DNA of 64,000 nt from Saccharopolyspora spinosa NRRL 18395 (GTDB taxonomy: Bacteria > Actinomycetota > Actinomycetes > Mycobacteriales > Pseudonocardiaceae): assembly GCF_000194155.1 (NCBI RefSeq), contig NZ_GL877882.1, forward strand, positions 320,233 to 384,232, in the 5' to 3' direction. The notes beneath the pieces are model-generated. The model worked only from the letters and a program-made list of their open reading frames with translations. It ran no database searches and was not told where the DNA came from. Below, piece by piece: positions 52,978 to 61,375 of the stretch (positions are counted from its first letter, which is position 1; each line of letters opens with the position of its first letter). A program made the translations under genes and the position numbers.

Positions 52978-53538
52978 CGCCCGGGTGACGGGGTCGGCCA
53001 GCTCCGCAGGCAGCTCATCCCAGGACCCCACCCCGGACTCGGCATCCTCGGCCGCGTCGGTCTCCTCGGCCTCGGCGATGATCCGCCCGGCCTGACGGCG
53101 GAACCACTCCAGATCATGACTGGCGTCCAACGACGCATCCGCGGCGATCTTGGTGCCATCAATGGCCACCGTCGCAAGCCGCACCATCCCCGCCCGCGCA
53201 CACAACGCCAGCACCTGCGCGATCACACCCTCGAACCGCTCGATGTGCGTTTTGCGGAACCGGGCGATCGTGGTGTGATCCGGCACGCCCGGCGCGCAGA
53301 TTACCCGGAACGCCACATCCGTCTCACACAACCGCTGGATCTGCCGCGACGACCGTTCCCCGACCACATACGCATAGATCAGCAACGCCAGCAGCATCCG
53401 CGGGTCATACGCCTCACGCCCGCCACCGCCAAGCCGGTGCCGGGCACGAAACCCCTCAACGTCGAACTGACCAACCACATCCAGCACGAACCACCCCAGA
53501 TGCCCCGCCGGCAACCACTCCCGCAAATCCGGCGGCAT
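52978..53538 (-). mobile_element. Truncated IS1182-type transposase
   Basis: From an ATG at 53538 about 186 residues of an IS1182-family transposase are readable: MPPDLREWLPAGHLGWFVLD, YDPRMLLALLIYAYVVGERS and the first catalytic region VAIDGTKIAADASL. The C-terminal half and the left inverted end are missing, and the sequence joins directly to the SDR fragment. It cannot be active alone. Confidence 0.85.
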
Positions 53539-53571
53539 AAAAAACTGCTGATCACGCTCAACGCCCCGAAA

Positions 53572-53677
53572 CTGCAGCCCGGCGATCGAGATTGGGTGAA
53601 TGAGGTGAACGGACCGTTTGTGACATCTATCGGGGTGAACAGGCCGTTCGCTTCACACCTGCAGCCCGGCGATCGAG
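53572..53677. repeat. Palindromic and direct repeats next to the IS end
   Basis: CTGCAGCCCGGCGATCGAG occurs twice (53572-53590 and 53659-53677). Between the copies lie GTGAACGGACCGTTTGTGAC and GTGAACAGGCCGTTCGCTTC, two GAACGG-N-CCGTT palindromes about 27 nt apart. This resembles the dispersed GC-rich palindromes often seen in Pseudonocardiaceae intergenic DNA, partly duplicated here. I infer that a short duplication accompanied the insertion. Confidence 0.5.
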
Positions 53678-53764
53678 GCGCTGCTTGCGGCGCAGCCCAG
53701 CGGTACCCCGGCAGCAAGGTCAAGGTCTCGGCGGTCGATGCAATCCGGGACAACAACGGCCTGA

Positions 53765-54260
53765 TCTACCAGCGCCAGCGATGATCAACGCAGCTGGGCA
53801 GGCCGACCCCCCGCGAAGTTCGCCGCCGCACTGCGCCCGTTGCTGGCCGAGGTCGTCGGCCCGGTCGTGGCTGAGTCCGTGCGGGCCGCACTCGGCGAAC
53901 CGGGCGCAGGCCGACGCGATTGTGGACGAACTCGCGCGACGGCTGGGAGGTGCGGCAGATGAGCGACTAGCTCACCGCCTGGCTACGCACCATCGCCCCG
54001 CCTGGTCCGCGCTCGTGGTCTGGCTGGCCACGTGCGGCGCGTCGACATGGCTCGTCAACGCGCTCGGCGACGCCGGGTCCACGCTTGTCGTGCCGCTGGT
54101 GCTCGCCGCGGTCTACCCGGGACTCCGCAGCTCGAACCGCACCTGCCGCCGTGGGCAACCCGCGTGCTGCTCGGCAGCAACACCCCACCCACCTACGGTC
54201 CACCGGCCGAGACGGCTGGTGACGCTGTCGGTATGACAGCAAGCCCCACGCGCCCGAGTG
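53765..54260 (+). pseudogene. Decayed phage- or plasmid-type small genes
   Basis: Two degenerate reading stretches are visible. The first (ALRPLLAEVVGPVVAESVRAA, then ADAIVDELARRLGG) breaks by frameshift. The second opens with ATG AGC GAC and an immediate TAG where a Trp codon would fit, then continues over two frames as WLRTIAP, WSALVVWLAT, STLVVPLVLAAVY and PHLPPWATRVLLGS. It looks like a short helical gene plus a small membrane (holin-like) protein from an actinobacterial mobile element. Family assignment is tentative. Confidence 0.45.
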
Positions 54261-54539
54261 GATGATAAAGAACCCTGTTACCCGGGTGCGGGGTGTCTCG
54301 TCCTTTTCGGGTGGCAATGTCCGCTCTATCGCTGGTGTTAACGGAAGCCTTTACGGAATCCTTGCAGGCCGGGCCCTTGTAGGACGGGTGGGTAACGCGG
54401 AGTGTTGTTGTTAGCACGTGGCGCTGACCTGCAAGGACCAACGCGGCGTGTGTGCCTTTGGTGGGACGTCGGGGGTCTTGCCAGGGGATTGGGGGAGGGG
54501 CGCGGGCGGCGGTCGGGGTCCGCCCGCCCCACCAAGATC

Positions 54540-54816
54540 GAGATCTTGTCCGGGGCCACACTGCGGCAAGCTCCAGTGTGACAACGCCTCGCATCCTTCA
54601 CGGCTTCAGTTCCCGTTCGATCGATGACGGTGCGGGTGCCGCAGGCCACCAGTGCCAGCAGGCGAATCTGCGGGTAGCCGGCGCCGCCGTGGTTGCCTGC
54701 CTGTGGCAGAGCCGCGCCCTCATCGCTCTCGCGGACATCCTGAAACTTCACAGGCGTAGCTGGCATCAGCTGGGTGACAACCCGGACTGCATCTTCGCCG
54801 CCGTCCCACGGTTCCA
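54540..54816 (-). mobile_element. IS4-like transposase remnant
   Basis: The minus strand reads GYPQIRLLALVACGTRTVID within a broken frame, matching the pre-catalytic stretch of IS4-type actinobacterial transposases (FPQ-R-VAL-ECGTHA). No complete gene or ends remain. The neighbouring 54261-54539 shows no recognisable feature. Confidence 0.45.
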
Positions 54817-54918
54817 TCACTCGAGGCATGCGACCTCGTGTCGCACCTTGTCATTGCGGGCGGCGACGCTGCGGTTGAGCTTGAACCGGTTGATCACGTA
54901 CTTGATGCCGTGTCGCTG
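54817..54918 (-). mobile_element. IS5-like transposase C-terminal remnant
   Basis: The minus strand reads KYVINRFKLNRSVAARNDK before a stop, matching the ERxxNRLKxxRxVATRYDK end of IS5-family transposases. It overlaps the 3' end of the TetR gene by a few codons and is only a fragment. Confidence 0.5.
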
Positions 54919-55541
54919 TTTGCCCCTCGTGCACCTCTCCTTCCGGAAGTCGTGCGGATGGCCGCCTGGGCTGAGTGCGAGCTGCGCAGCCCGTCCAGCA
55001 CGAGGGTGATGACACCGTCGGCCTCGGCCCGCCAACCGGGGCGGTCATGGGCCGCGCCGATGCCGTGCAGTGCCATCATGACGGCACCGGCAGCCACGTC
55101 GTCGCGGGCGGCGCCGTCCTTCACGGCGGCGGCCACCAGGTCGGTGACGGCCTGCTCCAGCGCCCGACTGCCCTCGGCGAGGACACCCGAGCGGTCGGCC
55201 ATGAGCGTGGCAAGCGTCCGGGCCAGGCCCTGGTGGGCGTCCATGTGGTCGACCATGCCGTGTAGGAAGGTCGCCAAAGCTTCCGCCGCGGGCAGCGTTG
55301 CCTGTAGCTGGCGGGCGCGGTCGCACAGCGCCGCGACTTCCCCGTGGTAGACCGCCTCGGCCAGCGCCTCACGGGTGGGGAAGTGGCGGTACAGCGTGCC
55401 GGTGCCCACGCCGGCCAGGCGAGCGAAATCATCGAAGCGCAGGTCGAAGAAGCCTCCGGCGTCGAAGACCTCCCGGGCTGTGGCGAGCAGGGCCTCGCGC
55501 TTGCGTTGGGCGTCGGCCCGCAGCGGCTTGGGGGCGGTCAT
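54894..55541 (-). CDS. TetR-family transcription regulator
   Basis: The 215-residue protein has the N-terminal HTH of TetR proteins (LLATAREVFDAGGF, FARLAGVGTGTLYRHFPTRE) and a helical ligand domain. The last 25 or so residues are low in family character and run into IS debris, so the native C-terminus may have been altered. It is divergent from the ketopantoate-reductase-like gene. The twin palindromes between them are its probable binding sites. Confidence 0.9.
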   Translation of the reverse strand: MTAPKPLRADAQRKREALLATAREVFDAGGFFDLRFDDFARLAGVGTGTLYRHFPTREALAEAVYHGEVAALCDRARQLQATLPAAEALATFLHGMVDHMDAHQGLARTLATLMADRSGVLAEGSRALEQAVTDLVAAAVKDGAARDDVAAGAVMMALHGIGAAHDRPGWRAEADGVITLVLDGLRSSHSAQAAIRTTSGRRGARGANSDTASST

Positions 55542-55562
55542 GCGCTACCTCGCGTTGACAAA

Positions 55563-55604
55563 TGGAGGTGGCCTCCATATTTTCGAAAATGGAGATGACC
55601 TCCA
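55563..55604. promoter_or_regulatory. Twin TetR operator
   Basis: TGGAGGTGGCCTCCA and TGGAGATGACCTCCA are two near-identical palindromes 27 bp apart, centre to centre, with ATTTTCGAAAAT between them. They fill the 90-bp gap between tetR and the divergent reductase gene, so they should repress both. Confidence 0.8.
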
Positions 55605-55631
55605 ATTCGATCGTACCCCACGAGGTGCAGC

Positions 55632-56590
55632 TTGAAGATCCTGATGTTCGGCCGAGGTGTGATCGCCACCTTGTACGGCTGGGCCCTGGAGCGGGCCGGG
55701 CATGACGTCGAGTTCTACGTCCGCCCGGGCCGCGCGGCGACGTACGGGGACGCGGTGGACCTCGACCTGCTCGATACGCGGCGCCGGGTGTGGGGCAGCG
55801 CGTCGTCCAGAAGTGGCCGGTGCGCTACCGCGAGGAGCTGGAGCCGGACCACGACTTCGACCTGATTGTGCTCAGCGTGCAGCACTACCGCCTTGAGGAG
55901 GCATCGGCCTTCCTGGCATCGCGCGTCGGCCAAGCCACAGTGCTGGTCTTCGGCAACATCTGGGCCGAGCCGCTGGCCGCGATCGGCGACCTTCCCGTCG
56001 ACCAGGTCGCCTGGGGCTTTCCCCAAGCCGGCGGCGGCTTCGGCGAGGACGGCGTGCTCCGCGGGACACTGCTGCTGCCGGTCCTCTTCGGCACCTTCGG
56101 CCGGCCCCCGACCGAACGTGAGCGGGCCGTGCGCCAGGCGTTTCGCGAGGCCGGGTTCCGGCTCCGCGAGCAACCCGACTTCCGCGGCTGGCTGTGGATC
56201 CATTTCGTGTCGGACGCCGGCCTGCACTCGCAGGGCCTGAGGCTGGGCTCGTTGGCCAAGCTGGCAGGAGCGACGGGCGACTTGCGCGAGGCGCTGCTGG
56301 CCAGCCGCGAGCTTCTGCCGCTCCTTGAAGCGCGCGGCCTTTCTCTGCGACGTCACCGGGGCGGCGGGCTGCTGTTCCGTGCGCCCACCTGGCTGACGGC
56401 CCCTGCGCTGGCCTGGCTGACCGCTCATGTCGCGTCGGTGCGCGTGAATTTTGAGGCGCACTCCGATCCCGAGGCTCAGGAGCCTCGTGAGATCTGCCGA
56501 GACGCGCTGGCGGAGGCACGACGGTTGGGCGTCGCGGTACCGCGATTGGAAGCGGCGGAACCGAGCTTCGCCCGCGAGGGAAAGGGCTGA
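55632..56590 (+). pseudogene. Ketopantoate-reductase-like (ApbA/PanE) protein, frameshifted
   Basis: From a TTG at 55632 the protein opens with the NADP-binding MKILMFGRGVIATLYGWALE and HDVEFYVRPGR. Near 55790 the frame shifts by one base and the rest of the domain (YREELEPDHDFDLIVLSVQH, FGNIWAEPLAAIG, FVSDAGLHSQGLR) continues to 56590. Removing one T in GTGTGGGG restores a 319-residue protein of ApbA type. It is probably a reductase acting on a small keto acid, controlled by the TetR neighbour. It could be a real pseudogene or an assembly indel. Confidence 0.8.
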
Positions 56591-56607
56591 GCCTGAATCC
56601 GCGTGTG

Positions 56608-56859
56608 TCACGAACGTTGAGAGGAGCTCGATGGAGGAAGAGCTACTTGATGCGGTGCTGTGCAGGGGATGAGGGTGCCCTGCCCGGTGTCCCAGACCGT
56701 GGCCACCACCTCCACGTCCCCGCCGAAGTCGTCGCTGGCCAGAACCGGGCTTAGCGCGTCCCGGCGGGTCTCGAACTCGACTGCGGTAACGGCGCGCGGC
56801 CCCGAGGAGGCACACGCGGAGTGCGCGTACCCGGCCACTTCCAGCAGGCAACCGGCCAT
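56608..56859 (-). CDS. Possible small unknown protein
   Basis: An ATG at 56859 opens 83 codons with strong third-position GC (MAGCLLEVAGYAHSACA, then VTAVEFETRRDA and DVEVVATVWDTGQG). The last 20 residues are low-complexity, suggesting the original end was lost. No family is recognised. The flanking 56860-57140 shows no clear gene. Confidence 0.35.
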   Translation of the reverse strand: MAGCLLEVAGYAHSACASSGPRAVTAVEFETRRDALSPVLASDDFGGDVEVVATVWDTGQGTLIPCTAPHQVALPPSSSSQRS

Positions 56860-57140
56860 GTCCACGTGCGTCCCCACGAGCAAAGATCTCGGCGACGACT
56901 GCGGTAGCCCGGTTATTGCGGGAAACGATGACGAATTGCATCCGGTGCAGGTTTCGTCGCTGCGGGATGCGCGGCCGATGCGCTGCTGGTCGCCGGTGCG
57001 CGCACGCCGGTCGCCGGATCGACATCCTGGAGCCTGAGAGCGGATTGCCGCCAGGGGTCTGAAGACTTCGTGAAGAAGGTATGAACCGGGGTTGGGCATG
57101 CTTCATCTCGGAAGCAAAGCCGAGGCTTGGGAGTGCGGAC

Positions 57141-57356
57141 ATGATGGCAAACGATCACGACACGGTGCTCGCCACCATGATCTTCGACCTGGTAGCCCCG
57201 GCGGGTGTGATCGCGCCGGTTGGTGTGGAGCTGCGGTACGACAGCCGGAATCCGTACGAGATCTCCATGAAGCTCAATGCTGAGCCAGCTGCTCTCGCAC
57301 AACCTGTGATGGCCCAGTTCTCCCGCAACCGTCTCGATGCGAATGGAGCGCAATGA
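57141..57356 (+). CDS. Truncated SsgA-like sporulation/cell-division regulator
   Basis: The 71-residue protein resembles the N-terminal half of SsgA/SsgB-like proteins (TVLATMIFDLVAPAG, VELRYDSRNPYEISM). These are normally 130-140 residues long and recruit the division machinery during sporulation. The second half of the domain is missing. The ATG at 57141 has GGGAG upstream; an ATG at 57081 is also possible. Its stop overlaps the start of the secreted-protein gene. It is probably non-functional or altered. Confidence 0.65.
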   Translation: MMANDHDTVLATMIFDLVAPAGVIAPVGVELRYDSRNPYEISMKLNAEPAALAQPVMAQFSRNRLDANGAQ

Positions 57357-57595
57357 TGATGACGATTCGAAAGCTGGCCGCGACCACCCTGCTCACGCTG
57401 GGGCTCGCCGGTGGTATCGCCGCCACCCAGGGTGTGGCGTCCGCAGCCACGTTCGTCCCGGCCGGGGTCTACTCGTCGAGCTCGGCCTGCGCTAAGGCGG
57501 GCAACGCGGGCTTCCCGCAGCACCGTTGGGTCGGCTGGCGCTGCGAGAACCTGCACAACGGCCGGTACCTGCTGTGGGTGCAGCCGAGGTACTGA
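57353..57595 (+). CDS. Small secreted protein
   Basis: The 80-residue protein has a clear Sec signal (basic start, hydrophobic LLTLGLAGGIAATQ, cleavage after ASA) leaving a mature chain of about 48 residues with two cysteines, rich in aromatic and basic residues (HRWVGWRCENLHNGRYLLW). The two cysteines can form one disulfide. The start overlaps the SsgA-like stop. Similar small exported proteins occur in actinomycetes, but I cannot assign a function. Confidence 0.75.
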   Translation: MMMTIRKLAATTLLTLGLAGGIAATQGVASAATFVPAGVYSSSSACAKAGNAGFPQHRWVGWRCENLHNGRYLLWVQPRY

Positions 57596-57626
57596 TCCGG
57601 TGCATGGTGCGTAGGTGCGTCGGAGC

Positions 57627-57795
57627 CGCAATCCGACAGCACCTTCAGGACATGCCCGCCCCGATCGTCGCCGACGCACTCGGCTACCACCCCGTCACCA
57701 CCGTCCGCCTCGCTACCCAGGCCGGCACCACCTGGCGCCGCTACACCCCAGGCGATCACTCGCCACTACAACCAGGACGAACTCGCGACAGTTGA
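57627..57795 (+). mobile_element. C-terminal remnant of a recombinase/integrase-type protein
   Basis: The run HLQDMPAPIVADALGYHPVT, then TRLATQAGTTWRRY-like residues and PGDH before a stop matches the conserved C-terminus of actinobacterial phage-integrase-like proteins (PAPVVADALGYH...W-RYAPGDH). Only the tail remains. Confidence 0.55.
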
Positions 57796-57849
57796 ATACG
57801 CGAACCCGCCAGTCTCACCACCCATTCCGGCCGTCCCCCATCTTCGTCG

Positions 57850-58422
57850 GCCGCGCCGCACCGTCCGGGAACGAGCCAGTGGCCGCGGTGTTCGACCGTG
57901 ATCGTCTACACCAACAACGCCATCCAGTAGGAACGCGAGAATCAAGCTGTCGGCCTGGGCGCGCAGGAAGGTGCGCCAGGCGTCATCGCGGCGCGTCGAT
58001 GGCGGGATCCTGCTGGCACGCAGGATCTTGCGGATGGTCGAGGCGGCGACCCGATGGTCGAGGCGACGCAGTTCGCCCTGGATGCGAACCACACCTCAGA
58101 TCCGGTTCTCCCTCGCCAGGCGCACGATCAAGGCGACCGGTTCGTCGCTGATCGGCGGACGACCCGGCGGCTTCGGCTGCCGCCACCGCGCGGCGATCAG
58201 CCTGCGGTGCCAGCTCAACAACGTTCCCGGCTTGACAATCCGGTGGGTGCGTAGGGTCTTCGGAAGTATCCGGGCAAGCGAGGCTAGGACCGCGCGATCA
58301 GGCCAGGCAGGCGAGGCCTCGGATTGTTCCGTCGCAGCACAGCGACCTCGTGTCGCAATTGCGAGTATCTCTGCGTCCTTCGACGCCGGCGATCGAGCGA
58401 ACAGGGTTAGCCAGGACAGCAC
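57850..58422 (-). mobile_element. Decayed integrase-core transposase
   Basis: The minus strand begins near 58422 with LSWLTLFARSPASKDAEILA, continues with VLASLARILP, RTHRIVKPGTLLSWHRRL and GRPPISDEPVALIVRLAREN, then changes frame into RIQGELRRLDHRVAASTIRK and RASRIPPSTRRDDAWRTFLR. This is the N-terminal half of a common actinobacterial integrase-core transposase with at least one frameshift; the DDE core is missing. Confidence 0.75.
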
Positions 58423-58430
58423 CTGAGCTA

Positions 58431-58752
58431 AGAGCCGATAGACCTGACGAACAGCCGCGATCGTCGATCATCGGACGTCACGATCGCCCAGGTCAAACCC
58501 GGTGGCCGCATTCTCGACCAGGGTAGGCGTGGGATCCCTCTGGAGGAGTTGTGTCGCCTGCCAGCCTGAAGGGACCACCGGTTTGCCATGAGCATGGGAC
58601 CGGGTTGCAGATGCCCAGCCCAGACGGTCCCATCAGTGGCAAACAGGTGGTCCCATGCTCCTGGCAAAACCGGCTCTGAGGTGGTCCCTTACTCCTGGCA
58701 GCCGACAGGCGTCGTTGCGCAGTGGCGGACAGGGCACGGATGACTCCTATGA
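58431..58752. repeat. IS21-like end repeats in non-coding stretch
   Basis: AGGTGGTCCCATGCTCCTGG (from 58645) recurs as AGGTGGTCCCTTACTCCTGG (from 58679). A related unit stands inverted at 58584-58601 and a partial one at 58625-58643. Multiple GGTCCC-type end repeats are typical of IS21-family termini. No istA/istB gene remains here. The rest of the stretch holds no gene. Confidence 0.45.
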
Positions 58753-58780
58753 GGTAGTCGATTACGTGCTACCGTCTACG
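58753..58780. promoter_or_regulatory. Operator copy 1, upstream of the racemase gene
   Basis: GGTAGTCGATTAC is followed by TACCGTCTACG, ending 2 nt before the ATG. Both elements recur as GGTAGTCGATTAC and CGTAGACGGTA (the reverse complement of the second) in front of the ABC binding protein at 61330-61349. The position against the ATG suggests a leaderless or very short leader transcript. Confidence 0.6.
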
Positions 58781-58782
58781 CC

Positions 58783-59838
58783 ATGTGGATAGGTGGTGCT
58801 TCCGCGAGCCCGTTGGATCGGCAGGTTCGGGATTGGGGCGAACGCCGGAGGCAACACGCACTCCAGGTTGTTGACTCGCACACGGCGGGCAATCCGACGC
58901 GAATCATTGTCGGTGGCCTCGACCTGCCTGAATATGCTCGCACCGTGCCACTCGCACGCGCCTGGTTGCGAGACGAAGCGGACTGGGTGCGTCGGCGCCT
59001 CAACCACGAACCACGCGGCGGGGCGCTGACCTGTTCCGTGCTGCCAATCCCTGCAACCGACGACAGCCACGATCTGGGCGCGGTCATACTTGAGCCCGGG
59101 TCGTACCCGCCGATGTGCGGGCACTGCATGATCGGTCTCGCCACAGTTGTTCACGAGCTCGGTCTGGCGCGGGGAAAACCGGCGGGTGATGGCGGCACTC
59201 GCTACCGCATCCTCACTCCGGCCGGCGTGGTCGCGGCGACGGTGCGGGAGGGACCGACGACGGTTGCGCTCGAGAACGTCGATTCGTATGTAGTCGCGAG
59301 CTGGCCGGAGGTCCTGGATGGCCACGAGGTCACCTGCACCCTGGTGTACGGCGGGGATTACTACCCGGCGATCGACGCGACCGAGCTAGGCCTCACTCTC
59401 GACCGCTCACACGCCGATGACATCGTCCGTCTGGCGCGGGAACTCTCTGTGCGCATGGCACAGCGTGCGGTGATCGACCCGGTCACCGGTGGCAAGGCCG
59501 ACATCTACCAGGTGATGTTTCATCAGGCGGCTGGCACGCGGAGATCGGTGACCGCGGTGGTTGCTCCGCCGGGGGTGATCGACCGCTCTCCGTGCGGCAC
59601 CGGTTCGAGCGCGCTGTTGGCGCTCAAGATCGCTGCCGGAGAGGTCGATCCGGGTGCGGCCCTTACCACGACGAGCATCATCGGATCTGAGTTCCAGGTG
59701 CACGCTGCCGACGTACGTGCGACCGGGGGCAGGCAGATCGTGCAGCCGGTCGTTGTGGGCTCCGCGTACATCAACGGATTCGCCACGGTCGTCGCTGATC
59801 CGGCTGACGCCTTGGCCGACGGCTTTGCCCCCATCTAG
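58783..59838 (+). CDS. Proline racemase / hydroxyproline epimerase family enzyme
   Basis: The 351-residue protein carries both catalytic cysteines of the family, Cys112 in PMCGHC and Cys271 in DRSPCGTGSS, so a racemase/epimerase is more likely than the dehydratase members that lack the first. The substrate loop VDSHTAGNPTR is present. About 28 residues precede the usual family start, and no ribosome site lies before the ATG. It lies before an FAD oxidoreductase and an amino-acid importer, which suggests uptake and inversion of proline, hydroxyproline or a similar imino acid. Confidence 0.9.
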   Translation: MWIGGASASPLDRQVRDWGERRRQHALQVVDSHTAGNPTRIIVGGLDLPEYARTVPLARAWLRDEADWVRRRLNHEPRGGALTCSVLPIPATDDSHDLGAVILEPGSYPPMCGHCMIGLATVVHELGLARGKPAGDGGTRYRILTPAGVVAATVREGPTTVALENVDSYVVASWPEVLDGHEVTCTLVYGGDYYPAIDATELGLTLDRSHADDIVRLARELSVRMAQRAVIDPVTGGKADIYQVMFHQAAGTRRSVTAVVAPPGVIDRSPCGTGSSALLALKIAAGEVDPGAALTTTSIIGSEFQVHAADVRATGGRQIVQPVVVGSAYINGFATVVADPADALADGFAPI

Positions 59839-59881
59839 ACCGACCGAATACCGCAGCAGCCGTTGGCCGACAGCAGAGGGA

Positions 59882-61291
59882 ATGAGAAGCATGACCACAT
59901 TGCGCAAGGACGTCGTCGTCGTCGGAGGTGGCCCCAGTGGCCTGTCGGCGGCGTGGCAGCTGCGGCACCTCGACATCCTCGTCTTGGAGCAGCGCGACAG
60001 GCTCGGCGGGCGGCTGAAGTCCTCGCCGCGCGGCGATTACTGGCTCAACTACGGGGGCCATCTCTTCCCGGGCGCTGGCTCCAACATGCATGACCTGACC
60101 CAGCAGCTCGGCCTCGAGGTCATCGAGATTCCCGGCCTCAAGACGGCGATGTCGTTCGCCGGCAAGGTGTACAAGAGCAAGCGTGTCGAGGCCTACCCGT
60201 TCCTGCTGCCGATGACGCTGCGGGAGCGCTTCGACCTGGTCAAGGTCGGTACCACGCTGATGGCCACGGTCGCGAGGTGGCAGCGAGTCGCGAAGGAGCG
60301 GCCCGGTGAGCGGCCGTCGGCGCGGCGTGAGCGGATCGCGGCCTTCCGGGCGGGGGAGACCTTCCGTGACCTGCTGGGCCGACCATCGCGCCGAGTTGAT
60401 GAGATCTTCCAGTCGGCTGCTCGCCGTGCGGCCGCGGAGCCGGAGCAGCAGAGTGCCGGCGTCGGTGTGGCTCTGTTCGGAGCAGTGTGGAGTGGGAAGA
60501 AGGACAACACCGCCCTCAACCTGCACGGCGGTTCCGGGATGTTCGCCGCCGCGATGGCCCGTGAGCTGGGGGACCGGGTGCAACTGGGTGCCACGGTGAC
60601 GCTGGTCGAGGAGACCGCCGACGGCGTGCACGTGGTCTACCGGGTCGGCGACGCCGAACACGAAGTGCTCGCCGACCAGGTCGTCGTCGCGGTGCCGGCC
60701 CATTTCGCCCGCACGATGGTGCGGGACATCCCGGCTGACGTCGACGAAGCGCTGCGGGTGCCGCAGTACGGGTCCTGGGTCGGCATGACGATGCTGACCG
60801 ACGAGCCGGGACCGATGCCCTACGACGACATTTATGCAATGACCACCCCGGATCGTACGTTCGACATGTTCTTCAACCACGCGAATCCGGTTCAGGGGCC
60901 TGGGCGTCGCGCTCCGGGTGGCAGCCTGATGTGTTACGCCGGTGGCGCCACCGCCACCCGCCTCCTCCAGCTCAGCGACGAGGAGATCACCGAGCTGTAC
61001 CAGCGGGAGATCTTCGAGCTGTTCCCGGCGCTACGCGGCCACATTGTCGAATCGCACATCCAGCGGTGGACGATCGGTGGCACTTACCGATCCGTCGGGG
61101 ACGCGTCCTTCGAGCCAGTGCTTCGGTACGCCGCCGAGCCAGCGCACCGGATCCGGTTCGCCGGTGACTACTTCGCGCCGCTGGGGCAGATGGAGGTAGC
61201 CGTGACCGCGGGTAAAGACGCGGCCGAGGCGGTCATCCGTGATCGCGCGGGAGCGCATCAGCGTCGCTTCGGCTCGGTCAAACCCAGGTGA
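59882..61291 (+). CDS. FAD-dependent oxidoreductase (amine-oxidase/PPOX-like)
   Basis: The 469-residue protein begins with the Rossmann FAD motif VVVGGGPSGLSAAW, then EQRDRLGGRLKS and, at the C-terminus, the second FAD contact RIRFAGDYFAPLGQMEVAV. The length fits the flavin amine oxidase/protoporphyrinogen-oxidase-like superfamily. It starts at ATG 59882, or an in-frame ATG at 59891, 43 nt after the racemase gene, so the two are co-transcribed. It is a candidate for oxidising the D- or cis-product of the racemase. Substrate unknown. Confidence 0.87.
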   Translation: MRSMTTLRKDVVVVGGGPSGLSAAWQLRHLDILVLEQRDRLGGRLKSSPRGDYWLNYGGHLFPGAGSNMHDLTQQLGLEVIEIPGLKTAMSFAGKVYKSKRVEAYPFLLPMTLRERFDLVKVGTTLMATVARWQRVAKERPGERPSARRERIAAFRAGETFRDLLGRPSRRVDEIFQSAARRAAAEPEQQSAGVGVALFGAVWSGKKDNTALNLHGGSGMFAAAMARELGDRVQLGATVTLVEETADGVHVVYRVGDAEHEVLADQVVVAVPAHFARTMVRDIPADVDEALRVPQYGSWVGMTMLTDEPGPMPYDDIYAMTTPDRTFDMFFNHANPVQGPGRRAPGGSLMCYAGGATATRLLQLSDEEITELYQREIFELFPALRGHIVESHIQRWTIGGTYRSVGDASFEPVLRYAAEPAHRIRFAGDYFAPLGQMEVAVTAGKDAAEAVIRDRAGAHQRRFGSVKPR

Positions 61292-61329
61292 ACCCCTTGA
61301 CCTACCTCGGGGAAGCAGCGATATTCATA

Positions 61330-61349
61330 CGTAGACGGTAGTCGATTAC
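61330..61349. promoter_or_regulatory. Operator copy 2, upstream of the amino-acid ABC genes
   Basis: CGTAGACGGTAGTCGATTAC combines the two elements found before the racemase gene, one of them inverted relative to that copy. It gives the transporter genes their own control point. No cognate regulator is visible in the window. Confidence 0.6.
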
Positions 61350-61375
61350 CGATCAGATACCACCCTGGAGGAAGA

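Noticed and set aside
53572..53677. CRISPR-like array
   Set aside because: Only two copies of the 19-mer with unequal internal palindromes, no cas genes, and placement at an IS end.
56915..57140. Further minus-strand coding stretch upstream of the small unknown protein
   Set aside because: Frames are short and inconsistent; no motif or ribosome site supports a gene.
58783..61291. A complete hydroxyproline-degradation cluster
   Set aside because: Only the racemase-family enzyme is typical. The FAD protein is of amine-oxidase/PPOX type, not a clear D-hydroxyproline dehydrogenase, and the deaminase and semialdehyde dehydrogenase are not adjacent.
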